From Euryarchaeota archaeon TMED117 (GTDB lineage: Archaea; Thermoplasmatota; Poseidoniia; Poseidoniales; Poseidoniaceae), in NCBI GenBank assembly GCA_002171315.2, contig NHFS02000047.1, forward strand, positions 19,737 through 29,762: 10,026 nt of DNA, written 5' to 3'. A program made the position numbers and the translations under genes. The notes beneath the pieces are model-generated. The model had not been told where the DNA came from and ran no database searches. It saw only the letters and a program-made list of their open reading frames with translations. Below are positions 1-6,393 of this stretch, piece after piece (the first letter of the stretch is position 1; each line of letters begins with the position of its first letter).

Positions 1-992
1 TAAGTTGCGGTTTTGTCAAGATAATCAACACCACTTGAACCACCAGTACCCATTCTTCGTCCGATCATTCGTTCGACCATTCGAGCATGAGAATGGCGGA
101 AGAGAAGCATTGATTGCTCAAGTTGAACAACCGTGTCAACAAATCGGCGAGGCCAAGACAGAAGAGGCAATTCTGGATAAGACTCAATGAACAACAATCC
201 TGCTCGTGAACGGTTGACAACACCGTTTGGTGATAGGAAGTCATGAACTGAAGCTTGGTTTGCATCCATTCGTGGACGGATTGATTCTTCAGTACCATGG
301 CCGATAGCGACCATGTGATCGACGACTTGATCCGCATGGGATTTCATTGCATCTAAATGAGTTGAAACAAAATGTTCAACCACAGTTGAATCATTATCGC
401 TCGACGGGACAGAGCCGTTGATTGGGGTCCGTGAAAGCCATTCTGAGACCAATTCATTCAATGTCTTTTCAGTTGCAATCGTTTTCAAAACTTCGAATGC
501 ATCATCGGAAATCTTGTTTTCATCATGTAATTTTTTCATATGTGCCATTGGATCCATGTCTGCGACGCGTTGTTCTTGTTCCAAACCAAGGCGCATCTCA
601 ATTGCTCGCATTTGCCACGACTCAAAGCCTGATGATGTGCCTAGACGATCTCTAAACGCAAGGAACCCTTGTGGACTTAGGGTTTCCATAACTTTCCACT
701 GATTCGCTAGAAGACGGAAGATTTCAATCACGCGTTCGAGATGTTCCACCATTGCAGGTAATGTTTCTTCACGAACAAGTTCCTTTGATAGGTATCCATG
801 GACTTCATTGAGTTCGATACGAATTTGCTTGAACCAAAGTTCAAACGTTTGGTGTGTGATAATAAAATGCATCTCATCGTTGGATGGAGATGGTGAGTGA
901 CCTTGTGGGCCATCTTGCAATTTCAGAAGATTATCCAGTTGCAGATATCCAGAATACGTCATCCGGCTAGCGGGGGTGCGGGAACTCGCCAT
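1..992 (-). CDS. kynA: Tryptophan 2,3-dioxygenase, 3' end cut by window edge
   Basis: Heme enzyme that opens the indole ring of L-tryptophan with O2 to give N-formylkynurenine, the first step of the kynurenine pathway; cytoplasmic. The frame is open without a stop from the start codon to base 1, giving 330 codons. Family motifs appear in order: RMTYSGYLQLD near the N-terminus, FIITHQTFELWFKQI with the distal active-site His at about residue 47, METLSP and FRDRLGTSSGFES in the middle, SHARMVERMIG with the likely proximal heme-ligand His at about residue 302, and the substrate-loop motif GTGGSSGVDYLD at 315-326. Probably a few dozen C-terminal residues are missing. ATG at 992 is chosen; in-frame ATGs at 1028 and 962 are alternatives, and none has a Shine-Dalgarno site. 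The ELWFKQI form resembles animal-type enzymes more than the short Xanthomonas type. It is divergent from purP. Identity is very secure; the exact start is not. Confidence 0.93.
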   Translation of the reverse strand, partial: MASSRTPASRMTYSGYLQLDNLLKLQDGPQGHSPSPSNDEMHFIITHQTFELWFKQIRIELNEVHGYLSKELVREETLPAMVEHLERVIEIFRLLANQWKVMETLSPQGFLAFRDRLGTSSGFESWQMRAIEMRLGLEQEQRVADMDPMAHMKKLHDENKISDDAFEVLKTIATEKTLNELVSEWLSRTPINGSVPSSDNDSTVVEHFVSTHLDAMKSHADQVVDHMVAIGHGTEESIRPRMDANQASVHDFLSPNGVVNRSRAGLLFIESYPELPLLSWPRRFVDTVVQLEQSMLLFRHSHARMVERMIGRRMGTGGSSGVDYLDKTAT

Positions 993-1106
993 GTTCTTTG
1001 ATATGCATTCGGCACTTGAAGTCTTCATTACTACATTATCAAAGTTTACCGAATCACGGTGGCATAATGGGATAACAGTCATAGAGTGCATACTAAACCC
1101 CTCGAC
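993..1106. promoter_or_regulatory. Divergent promoter region, tryptophan dioxygenase / purP
   Basis: This short spacer separates the two outward-facing genes and must hold both promoters. AT-rich stretches that could act as TATA boxes are CATAATG at 1063-1069 for purP (about 40 bases before ATG 1107) and TTTGATAATG read on the minus strand at 1043-1034 for the dioxygenase. Neither gene has a Shine-Dalgarno site, so short-leader or leaderless transcripts are plausible. No clear operator palindrome was seen. The box assignments are inference. Confidence 0.4.
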
Positions 1107-2219
1107 ATGGGCGTAGACCACTCCTCACTTATCTCCTGGCTCGCGGACTACGACAAGGAGAACATTACGATAGGTGTTGTAGCATCTCACTCATCACTTC
1201 AAATTCTTCACGGTGCTCGTCAGGAAGGTTTCAGAACCCTTGGAATCGCAGTAGGTGAAAACAGAAGGCGCTTCTACAAGGCATTCCCTGGTGCAGAACC
1301 TGATGAATGGTTGATGCTTGATGATTACCGAGAGTTGTTAGACCATGCAGACTGGCTCAAGAGTAAGAATGTCGTTATCATCCCCCACGGATCACTTGTC
1401 GAATATCTTGGAAGTGAAAATTTCCGTAACTTGGAAGTCCCAACCTTCGGTAATCGAGACATTCTCCGATGGGAAAGCAGCCGTGCGAAACAACGAGACT
1501 GGCTTCTTTCAGGAGGATGCACGATGCCAAAGGTTCTCGAAGATCCACACGATATCGATGGCCCGGTTATTGTAAAATACGCTGGAGCAAAAGGTGGAAG
1601 AGGATATTTCATCGCTCGTGACTATCGTGATTTCAGAAGAAACGTCGATATTGAAGAAGAATTCACAATTCAAGAATATGTCCTTGGATGCAGATACTAC
1701 CTTCACTTTTTCTTTGACCCTCTTGCTACTGATGGATTCCAAGTTCAAGGAAAAGGAAAGTATGCTGGAAAAAATCTCGGCCGTTTGGAACTCCTATCTA
1801 TGGACCGGAGAGACGAGTCAAATGTCGATGAATTCTACAAACTTGGTTCGTTGAGAGATCTCAGAGAAGCTGGAATGGAGCCGTCCTTTGTTGTCACTGG
1901 AAACCAACCTGTTGTCATCAGAGAATCATTGTTGCCAAGGGCCTTTGAAATGGCTGAGGGAACCGTTGCTGCATCCTACGAACTCGAAGAAGGAGCGCGA
2001 GGAATGATTGGACCTTTCTGCTTAGAAACAATCGTTACCGATACTTTAGAATTCAAGGTCTTTGAAATCAGTGCCCGAATTGTCGCTGGTTCAAATCCGT
2101 TTGTTGGCGGCTCGCCATACTCTGACATCAATGAAACTCGCATGTCAACTGGAAGACGTATCGCTCGTAGTATCAAAAACGCATTGAAGAACGAGCGTCT
2201 TGATGACATTCTGTCTTAA
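1107..2219 (+). CDS. purP: Formate-dependent AICAR ligase PurP (FAICAR synthetase)
   Basis: ATP-grasp ligase of archaeal purine synthesis: AICAR + formate + ATP gives FAICAR + ADP + Pi, replacing the folate-dependent transformylase half of bacterial PurH. The protein of 370 residues matches the usual length (about 360). Motifs fit Methanocaldococcus PurP: ITIGVVASHSSLQILHGA near residue 20 with the conserved SH, VVIPHGS-type IIPHGS, VPTFGNRDILRWE at 111-123, the glycine-rich ATP-grasp loop VIVKYAGAKGGRGYFIA at 154-170, VVTGNQPVVIRESLLP, MIGPFCLE and FEISARIVAGSNPF. A GTG at 1086 would add seven residues, but ATG 1107 aligns better with family N-termini. No Shine-Dalgarno site precedes either start. 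It carries a modest insertion around FQVQGKGKYAGKNLG compared with the Methanocaldococcus enzyme. The 3' end lies 6 bases from the convergent neighbour. It is not obviously linked in function to its neighbours. Confidence 0.95.
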   Translation: MGVDHSSLISWLADYDKENITIGVVASHSSLQILHGARQEGFRTLGIAVGENRRRFYKAFPGAEPDEWLMLDDYRELLDHADWLKSKNVVIIPHGSLVEYLGSENFRNLEVPTFGNRDILRWESSRAKQRDWLLSGGCTMPKVLEDPHDIDGPVIVKYAGAKGGRGYFIARDYRDFRRNVDIEEEFTIQEYVLGCRYYLHFFFDPLATDGFQVQGKGKYAGKNLGRLELLSMDRRDESNVDEFYKLGSLRDLREAGMEPSFVVTGNQPVVIRESLLPRAFEMAEGTVAASYELEEGARGMIGPFCLETIVTDTLEFKVFEISARIVAGSNPFVGGSPYSDINETRMSTGRRIARSIKNALKNERLDDILS

Positions 2220-2225
2220 GGCGTT

Positions 2226-3545
2226 TCAACCTAAATCTGGCGCAGGTGGAACACCTGAGCCATCGTCTTCAACATCATCGACCAATTCATTTTCAATCTC
2301 ATCAACTAATTCACCGAATTCAAGTTGCTTAGGAGTTGCTTCGTCTTCAAGAATCTTATCTGCTGCAACTTCGCCTGTTTCTGCAAGACGTAATTGTTGC
2401 TCTAATTGACGCTTAATTTCTTCTCGCTCTTCCATTGTTGGAACGTTGAAGGTACAGACGAGTTGAATCTCTTCACCAAAAGTAAGTTCACCAGAGTATT
2501 CCAAAAGATCGCCATAGGCATTCGCAATGACTTGGAATTTGGTTGGATCTTTCGAGCGTCGCTTCTTGTGCTTCTTGTAGTAATGGACGAATACTTGGTA
2601 CGTTCCAGCAGGTGCTTGACCCTCTGGCCATACAACGTTTTCAATTGGCTTGCGGGAGTCAGGTCGTACATTTGCATCAACGTCGAGTTCTCCGCTGCAT
2701 GATGATTTACGGTTACCGCCGTGAATTCGCTCACCGGATGGACAAACAACGTGAAGGTCAAGATCATTGTAGTTATTCCACATCAATGAAACTTGAACAT
2801 CCGAGGAACGTGCACCTTCTCTTTCAAGTCGGGCACGTAGTTCATCGAGTGCTCTGTTTGCTGCTTTTCGACGTTCGAGAGCGTCTTTCTCTTGCGCTGC
2901 TTGGATTTCAGCCAAGCGTTGTTCTTCAGCTGCTGCGAATTCTGCTTGTCGTGCTGCTTCTTCTGCATCGCGTTCGGATTGAGCGGCAGCATCGCGTTCT
3001 GCAGAGAGTCGTGCTGCTTCCGCTGCTTTTTCTGCTTCTAGGCGATCTTTTTCCTGCTGCGCTTCTTGCTCTTTCTGAAGACGTTCTTGTTGTTCCTTGA
3101 GAGCGGCTTCTTCTTCTTCCAATTGACGACGATCTTTTTCGCTTTCTTGGCGAGCCCATTCCTCGTCACGAAGTCTACGGCGCTCAAGCATCTGCTCTTC
3201 AGTCTCTTCACCGTCATCATCATCTTCAACAACAACTTCAGGAGCTTCGCTCATGACAGGTTGTTCTTCCACGGGTTGTTGCAAAAGCGTTGCATCTCCA
3301 AGGAGATTGATGTTACCGCCAGAAAGATTTCTTCGACGACGTTCAGCTTCGATTTGCAATAATTTGCGCTCGAATTCACTTCGAGCACTGGAAAAAGATG
3401 AACTCTGGGCAGGCTTTCTTAATCCATCTGCAACGATTCCACGTCGCATGTCGAGATCGGCATCGCCTCGAATAAGAATATACCACAGGCCGACAAAAAA
3501 GCCACCTGCAAGGATTCCAACCATGAGCCAAGCACCAGTCTCCAT
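2226..3545 (-). CDS. Membrane-anchored coiled-coil protein with DUF2135-like domain
   Basis: Function unknown; 439 residues. One hydrophobic helix at residues 4-25 (around GAWLMVGILAGGFFVGLWYILI in pieces) is followed by basic residues, suggesting a signal anchor with the rest of the protein in the cytoplasm (inference from the positive-inside rule). Residues 100-111 are acidic. Residues 112-245 are a long charged stretch rich in Glu, Arg, Gln, Lys and Ala, typical of a coiled coil or a single stable helix. Residues 248-370 form a beta-rich domain with the signatures WNNYNDLDLHVVCPSGERI, GELDVDANV, PIENVVWPEG and APAGTYQVFVHYY, which resemble the DUF2135/YfaP-type domain often seen beside von Willebrand A domains. 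An acidic tail follows. The frame continues upstream to 3707, but that would overlap aroA' and precede the membrane helix. ATG 3545 places a TATA-like box at the right distance for a leaderless transcript. Confidence 0.8.
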   Translation of the reverse strand: METGAWLMVGILAGGFFVGLWYILIRGDADLDMRRGIVADGLRKPAQSSSFSSARSEFERKLLQIEAERRRRNLSGGNINLLGDATLLQQPVEEQPVMSEAPEVVVEDDDDGEETEEQMLERRRLRDEEWARQESEKDRRQLEEEEAALKEQQERLQKEQEAQQEKDRLEAEKAAEAARLSAERDAAAQSERDAEEAARQAEFAAAEEQRLAEIQAAQEKDALERRKAANRALDELRARLEREGARSSDVQVSLMWNNYNDLDLHVVCPSGERIHGGNRKSSCSGELDVDANVRPDSRKPIENVVWPEGQAPAGTYQVFVHYYKKHKKRRSKDPTKFQVIANAYGDLLEYSGELTFGEEIQLVCTFNVPTMEEREEIKRQLEQQLRLAETGEVAADKILEDEATPKQLEFGELVDEIENELVDDVEDDGSGVPPAPDLG

Positions 3546-3568
3546 AGACAGCCCTAAGCATAGTTCTT

Positions 3569-3576
3569 CTTTTATC
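3569..3576 (-). promoter_or_regulatory. Likely TATA box for the coiled-coil membrane protein gene
   Basis: Read on the minus strand this is GATAAAAG, centred about 27 bases before the ATG at 3545. That is the archaeal TATA-to-start distance, so transcription could begin at or next to the start codon (leaderless). No Shine-Dalgarno site precedes this ATG, which agrees. The rest of 3546-3646 is shared with the opposite promoter, that of the aromatic operon. Confidence 0.45.
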
Positions 3577-3625
3577 ATTCCCTTTGTACGCATAGATTCG
3601 CTGAACATATGCAAAGCATTGAATT

Positions 3626-3635
3626 GCAGGGAGGA
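3626..3635 (+). promoter_or_regulatory. Shine-Dalgarno-like site before aroA'
   Basis: GCAGGGAGGA contains GGAGG (3630-3634), complementary to the 16S rRNA 3' end, but it lies 12 bases before the ATG at 3647, longer than usual. There is no in-frame start closer to it. It implies that the first gene of the operon has a leader, unlike its divergent neighbour. The matching TATA box is uncertain; candidates are around 3571-3576 or CATATG at 3606-3611. Confidence 0.45.
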
Positions 3636-3646
3636 TTGGCCGTGAT

Positions 3647-4444
3647 ATGGACAAAGCGTCACGCTTGGAGAAAATGCTCCCAAATGGAAAGGGCTTGTGG
3701 ATTCCAATCGACCATGGGTTGTCGGACTATCCCAATCCTGGATTGGAAAACACAGAGGTTCTGATTCGGGAACTTATCACTGCAAAGGTAGATGTTATTG
3801 TCGCTCAAAAAGGTCTTGTAAGTCATTTTTCTCATCTTTGCCAAGGGACCCAAACAAGCATGGTCATCCACCTTTCTGCATCAACTCGACACGGTGGTGA
3901 TGACGCATCGAAGAAAGTTCTTGTTGGAGACGCATCTGAAATATTGAGTCGTGGAGGAATCGGAGCCTCTGCCCAAGTCAATATGGGCACACCCGGCGAG
4001 GCAGAGATGTTAGAAGCACTCGGTAAAGTTACAACGGATTCACATCATATCGGACTTCCTGTACTTGGGATGGTGTATGCACGTGGGCCAAATTTGAATC
4101 CTGTTTCAGGGGATAAAACCCAGGGCGTTGCCCAAGCAGTGCGTGTAGCTTTTGAGATTGGTTGTGATGTCGCTAAGACCACTTGGACAGGCGATTCAGA
4201 GTCATTCAAGCAAGTAACATCTGCAGCGCCAATTCCGATGCTTGTGGCAGGAGGGGCAAATACTGGAGATACTCGCAGCGTGTTACTCATGGTGGAGAAA
4301 GCAATGGAGGCGGGAGCCTCTGGGGTTTGCATGGGACGGCAAGTTTTCGCTCACAAATATCCAATCAAGATGGCAATGGCATTACGACGAATTATTCACG
4401 ACGGGTGCTCGTCAACTGAAGCAGCGGATGAATTCGATCTTTGA
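3647..4444 (+). CDS. aroA': 2-amino-3,7-dideoxy-D-threo-hept-6-ulosonate synthase (ADH synthase)
   Basis: First dedicated enzyme of the archaeal shikimate route: it condenses 6-deoxy-5-ketofructose 1-phosphate with L-aspartate semialdehyde to form ADH, the substrate of dehydroquinate synthase II. It is a 265-residue TIM barrel of the DhnA/class I aldolase family. Visible residues: WIPIDHG with Asp22 and His23, VIHLSAST, GMVYARG with Tyr144, DVAKTTWTGD with the Schiff-base Lys177, the phosphate-binding VAGGAN and GASGVCMGRQVF. The archaeal fructose-bisphosphate aldolase belongs to the same family and is the main alternative; the immediate coupling to aroB' decides for ADH synthase. ATG 3647 is supported by RLEKML, which aligns with RLERIF of the Methanocaldococcus enzyme. 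It is the first gene of a five-gene operon, and its stop codon lies inside the ribosome binding site of the next gene. Confidence 0.9.
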   Translation: MDKASRLEKMLPNGKGLWIPIDHGLSDYPNPGLENTEVLIRELITAKVDVIVAQKGLVSHFSHLCQGTQTSMVIHLSASTRHGGDDASKKVLVGDASEILSRGGIGASAQVNMGTPGEAEMLEALGKVTTDSHHIGLPVLGMVYARGPNLNPVSGDKTQGVAQAVRVAFEIGCDVAKTTWTGDSESFKQVTSAAPIPMLVAGGANTGDTRSVLLMVEKAMEAGASGVCMGRQVFAHKYPIKMAMALRRIIHDGCSSTEAADEFDL

Positions 4445-4447
4445 GGT
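4443..4447 (+). promoter_or_regulatory. Shine-Dalgarno site of aroB' overlapping the aroA' stop codon
   Basis: The sequence TGAGGT contains both the aroA' stop (TGA, 4442-4444) and the GAGGT ribosome binding site, 6 bases before the ATG at 4454. A ribosome finishing aroA' is placed to restart on aroB', suggesting translational coupling. Confidence 0.7.
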
Positions 4448-4453
4448 TAGAAC

Positions 4454-5455
4454 ATGGAAGTCTGGCTTAAATCCGATTCTACATCGATTAACAACGATGT
4501 TGATTTTTACGTTTCAACAGAACACTCTGAATCTTCAATCTATATTCAAGATGGTTTTCTATACAAGAAGAATTCAAAGATTGGCGCTCATGTTCACATC
4601 GATTCAGAAGAACGCCAAGAGTATGCTCGCTCACTTGCTGGAACCGTTGAATGGATCTATCTTACATTCGAAGACTGGTCGATGATTCCTATCGAAAACA
4701 TCGTCGCTGCGTGTGATCAGACACCAACACTCATCGCAGCAGAAATTATTGAACCGTTGCAGGCCCATGGAGCAGGTTTTGCTCTTGAAATAGGCGTCGA
4801 TGCCCTCGTATGTTCGGAACATGAACTTGAAGCGGCCTTAATTGTCAAATCACTACGGGCTTCGACAGAGGAAATTAAGTCGACAAAACCAGTTGAAGTA
4901 AACGACACTCTTTCCTTGACTGAAGTCCGAATAACTTCAATTGAATCGGGACAAAACGGTGACAGAGTATGCATCGATTTGACCTCTCTTCTCGAAATTG
5001 GAGAAGGGATGCTCATTGGTTCAACCGCTCGAAGTCTTGTATTGGTACACGGCGAAACAATTGAATCGACCTATGTCCCAAAACGCCCGTTCCGCATTAA
5101 TGCTGGAAGTGTAGAAGCATATACACTGATGGCGGATGGAAAAACAAAATACCTCAGTGAATTGAAATCAGGAGACCAAGTACTGATCGTATCAAAGCAA
5201 GGAAACACACGTGTTTGCACGATTGGTCGCTTAAAAATAGAAACCCGCCCATTTATTCTATTGAGATATGTCGATGAAAAGCATAATGAAGCACATGTAC
5301 TCATGCAACAAGCGGAGACGGTCAGGGTGCTCGACAATAACGGTGGTGCGTGTTCAGTTACAGAACTTCGTACCGGTGATGCAATTATTGCATACAACAC
5401 CGATGAAACCCGTCATATTGGCGTGAGCGTCTCAGCATCGTCTGAGGAGCGCTAA
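4454..5455 (+). CDS. aroB': 3-dehydroquinate synthase II
   Basis: NAD-dependent enzyme that oxidatively deaminates and cyclises ADH to 3-dehydroquinate, the second step of the archaeal route; unrelated to bacterial AroB. 333 residues, somewhat shorter than the Methanocaldococcus protein (about 361). The C-terminal half carries the family signatures EIGEGMLIGSTARSLVLVH (181-199), ETIESTYVPKRPFRINAGSV (201-220), GKTKYLSELKSGDQVLIV (229-246), GRLKIETRPFILL, QQAETVRVL and SVTELRTGDAIIAY. The N-terminal half is less conserved but includes GFALEIGVDALV. The ATG at 4454 has a well-spaced GAGGT. It sits 9 bases after aroA' and 2 bases before the shikimate kinase gene, so the three are surely cotranscribed. 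Confidence is high because several long signatures agree and the neighbour makes the substrate. Confidence 0.95.
   Translation: MEVWLKSDSTSINNDVDFYVSTEHSESSIYIQDGFLYKKNSKIGAHVHIDSEERQEYARSLAGTVEWIYLTFEDWSMIPIENIVAACDQTPTLIAAEIIEPLQAHGAGFALEIGVDALVCSEHELEAALIVKSLRASTEEIKSTKPVEVNDTLSLTEVRITSIESGQNGDRVCIDLTSLLEIGEGMLIGSTARSLVLVHGETIESTYVPKRPFRINAGSVEAYTLMADGKTKYLSELKSGDQVLIVSKQGNTRVCTIGRLKIETRPFILLRYVDEKHNEAHVLMQQAETVRVLDNNGGACSVTELRTGDAIIAYNTDETRHIGVSVSASSEER
5444..5449 (+). promoter_or_regulatory. Shine-Dalgarno site of the shikimate kinase gene
   Basis: GAGGAG lies inside the last codons of aroB', 8 bases before the ATG at 5458. The aroB' stop (TAA, 5453-5455) falls between the site and the start, so initiation is probably coupled to termination upstream. 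Confidence 0.65.
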
Positions 5456-5457
5456 AT

Positions 5458-6363
5458 ATGGCAATTTTAGGAAGAGGACGCGCACATGGTGCTTGCAGCC
5501 TACTTCATGCTGCAGGCACTGGCTACGGCGCAAGCATGTCTCTTGACCTTCCATTAGCAATCCGTTTATTGGATAAGCCAAGCAAAAGGCAACTCGATGA
5601 TGGAGACCAAATACTCTCTTTTGTGGTTCAATCATGGCAAAAGGCTGGACATGAATTACCAATCCCTGAAGAAGACATCAACTGGGCAGTTCAATCAATG
5701 ATTCCAATAGCCCAAGGCCTGAAATCCTCTTCAGCATTGTGTGTTGCAGCAGTTCGAGCACTTTGTGATGCAACGGAAACAGATCTCGAATTAGCAGATA
5801 TTGTTTCGATAGCAGTCGATGCCCAATTGGAATCTGGAATTACATTGACAGGAAGTGTCGATGATACATGGGCCTGTGCCACACCAGGATGGAAACTCAT
5901 TGATGCTAACCAACCAGATGTACGTCAAGGAATTCTTCTCGAAGGAAGCGGCCCGAAGCGAGATGATTGGGACGTTCTCATCGTCTCAAGAGGGCCAAGG
6001 GAAAAGCGACCTGCACTTGAGGATTTCATTCCACATCAACACCACTTCATCCAAGCTCTCAACGCATTACAGGAAGAAAATGAACTTGTGGCATTAACCA
6101 TGAATGGCAGAGGCGTTATTGGTGCAACAGGTGATGTGAAGGGACGGATTATGACAAATGATGCTCTTGTCAACAGCGCTCGTGCTGCTGGAATTACTGG
6201 TTCCGGAACTGCGATAGTAATCGTTGTGCCTAAGTTACTCCAAGGTATTCTAGACCGCCTGAAACAATGGTACAAAAGTAAGTATCCGGAAGTAGAACTT
6301 ATCGAAACAAATTTCCTAAATCCACAGAATGAGGATAAAGAGGACGAAACCCCAAGTTCTTGA
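5458..6363 (+). CDS. aroK: Archaeal shikimate kinase, GHMP superfamily
   Basis: Phosphorylates shikimate at the 3-hydroxyl with ATP, the fifth step to chorismate. Archaea use this GHMP-fold enzyme instead of the P-loop AroK/AroL, so the symbol describes function, not homology. 301 residues. Motifs: MAILGRGRAHGACSLLHA at the N-terminus, IPIAQGLKSSSALCVAAVRA with the GHMP ATP-binding loop GLKSSSA at 87-93, SGITLTGSVDDTWACATPGW with likely catalytic or metal-binding Asp around 135-136, and the third GHMP motif AGITGSGTAIVIV near 244-256. The last 14 residues form an acidic, hydrophilic tail. Other GHMP kinases such as homoserine or mevalonate kinase are less likely given QGLKSSSA and the place between aroB' and aroC. 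Two bases separate it from aroB'; about 30 bases separate it from aroC. Confidence 0.92.
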   Translation: MAILGRGRAHGACSLLHAAGTGYGASMSLDLPLAIRLLDKPSKRQLDDGDQILSFVVQSWQKAGHELPIPEEDINWAVQSMIPIAQGLKSSSALCVAAVRALCDATETDLELADIVSIAVDAQLESGITLTGSVDDTWACATPGWKLIDANQPDVRQGILLEGSGPKRDDWDVLIVSRGPREKRPALEDFIPHQHHFIQALNALQEENELVALTMNGRGVIGATGDVKGRIMTNDALVNSARAAGITGSGTAIVIVVPKLLQGILDRLKQWYKSKYPEVELIETNFLNPQNEDKEDETPSS

Positions 6364-6393
6364 ATAAAGGACAAGTCGGACAGAGTGAGTCCA

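Noticed and set aside
1..992. Region that first looks non-coding or frameshifted because only short complete ORFs occur in it
   Set aside because: A single minus-strand frame is open from 992 to base 1 and encodes a continuous tryptophan dioxygenase; the gene only lacks its stop because it leaves the window.
1086..1106. GTG start for purP at 1086
   Set aside because: It would add seven residues not matched in the family; ATG 1107 gives the usual N-terminal length. It cannot be excluded without transcript data.
2543..3100. 185-codon plus-strand ORF opposite the coiled-coil gene
   Set aside because: It is the antisense of a Glu/Arg/Ala-rich repeat-like stretch and gives Leu/Val/Arg runs with no family motif; the minus-strand protein has a recognisable domain.
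2880..3200. Low-complexity TTCTTC/GCTGC-rich DNA as a possible repeat or CRISPR array
   Set aside because: There are no regularly spaced identical repeats; the pattern reflects codons for the Glu/Ala/Arg-rich coiled coil on the minus strand.
3546..3707. N-terminal extension of the coiled-coil membrane protein up to 3707
   Set aside because: It would overlap the start of aroA', places 54 unremarkable residues before the membrane helix, and ATG 3545 has a well-placed TATA-like box.
3647..4444. Archaeal class I fructose-bisphosphate aldolase as the identity of this gene
   Set aside because: It has the same fold and the same Schiff-base Lys motif, but the coupled next gene is dehydroquinate synthase II, which uses the ADH synthase product.
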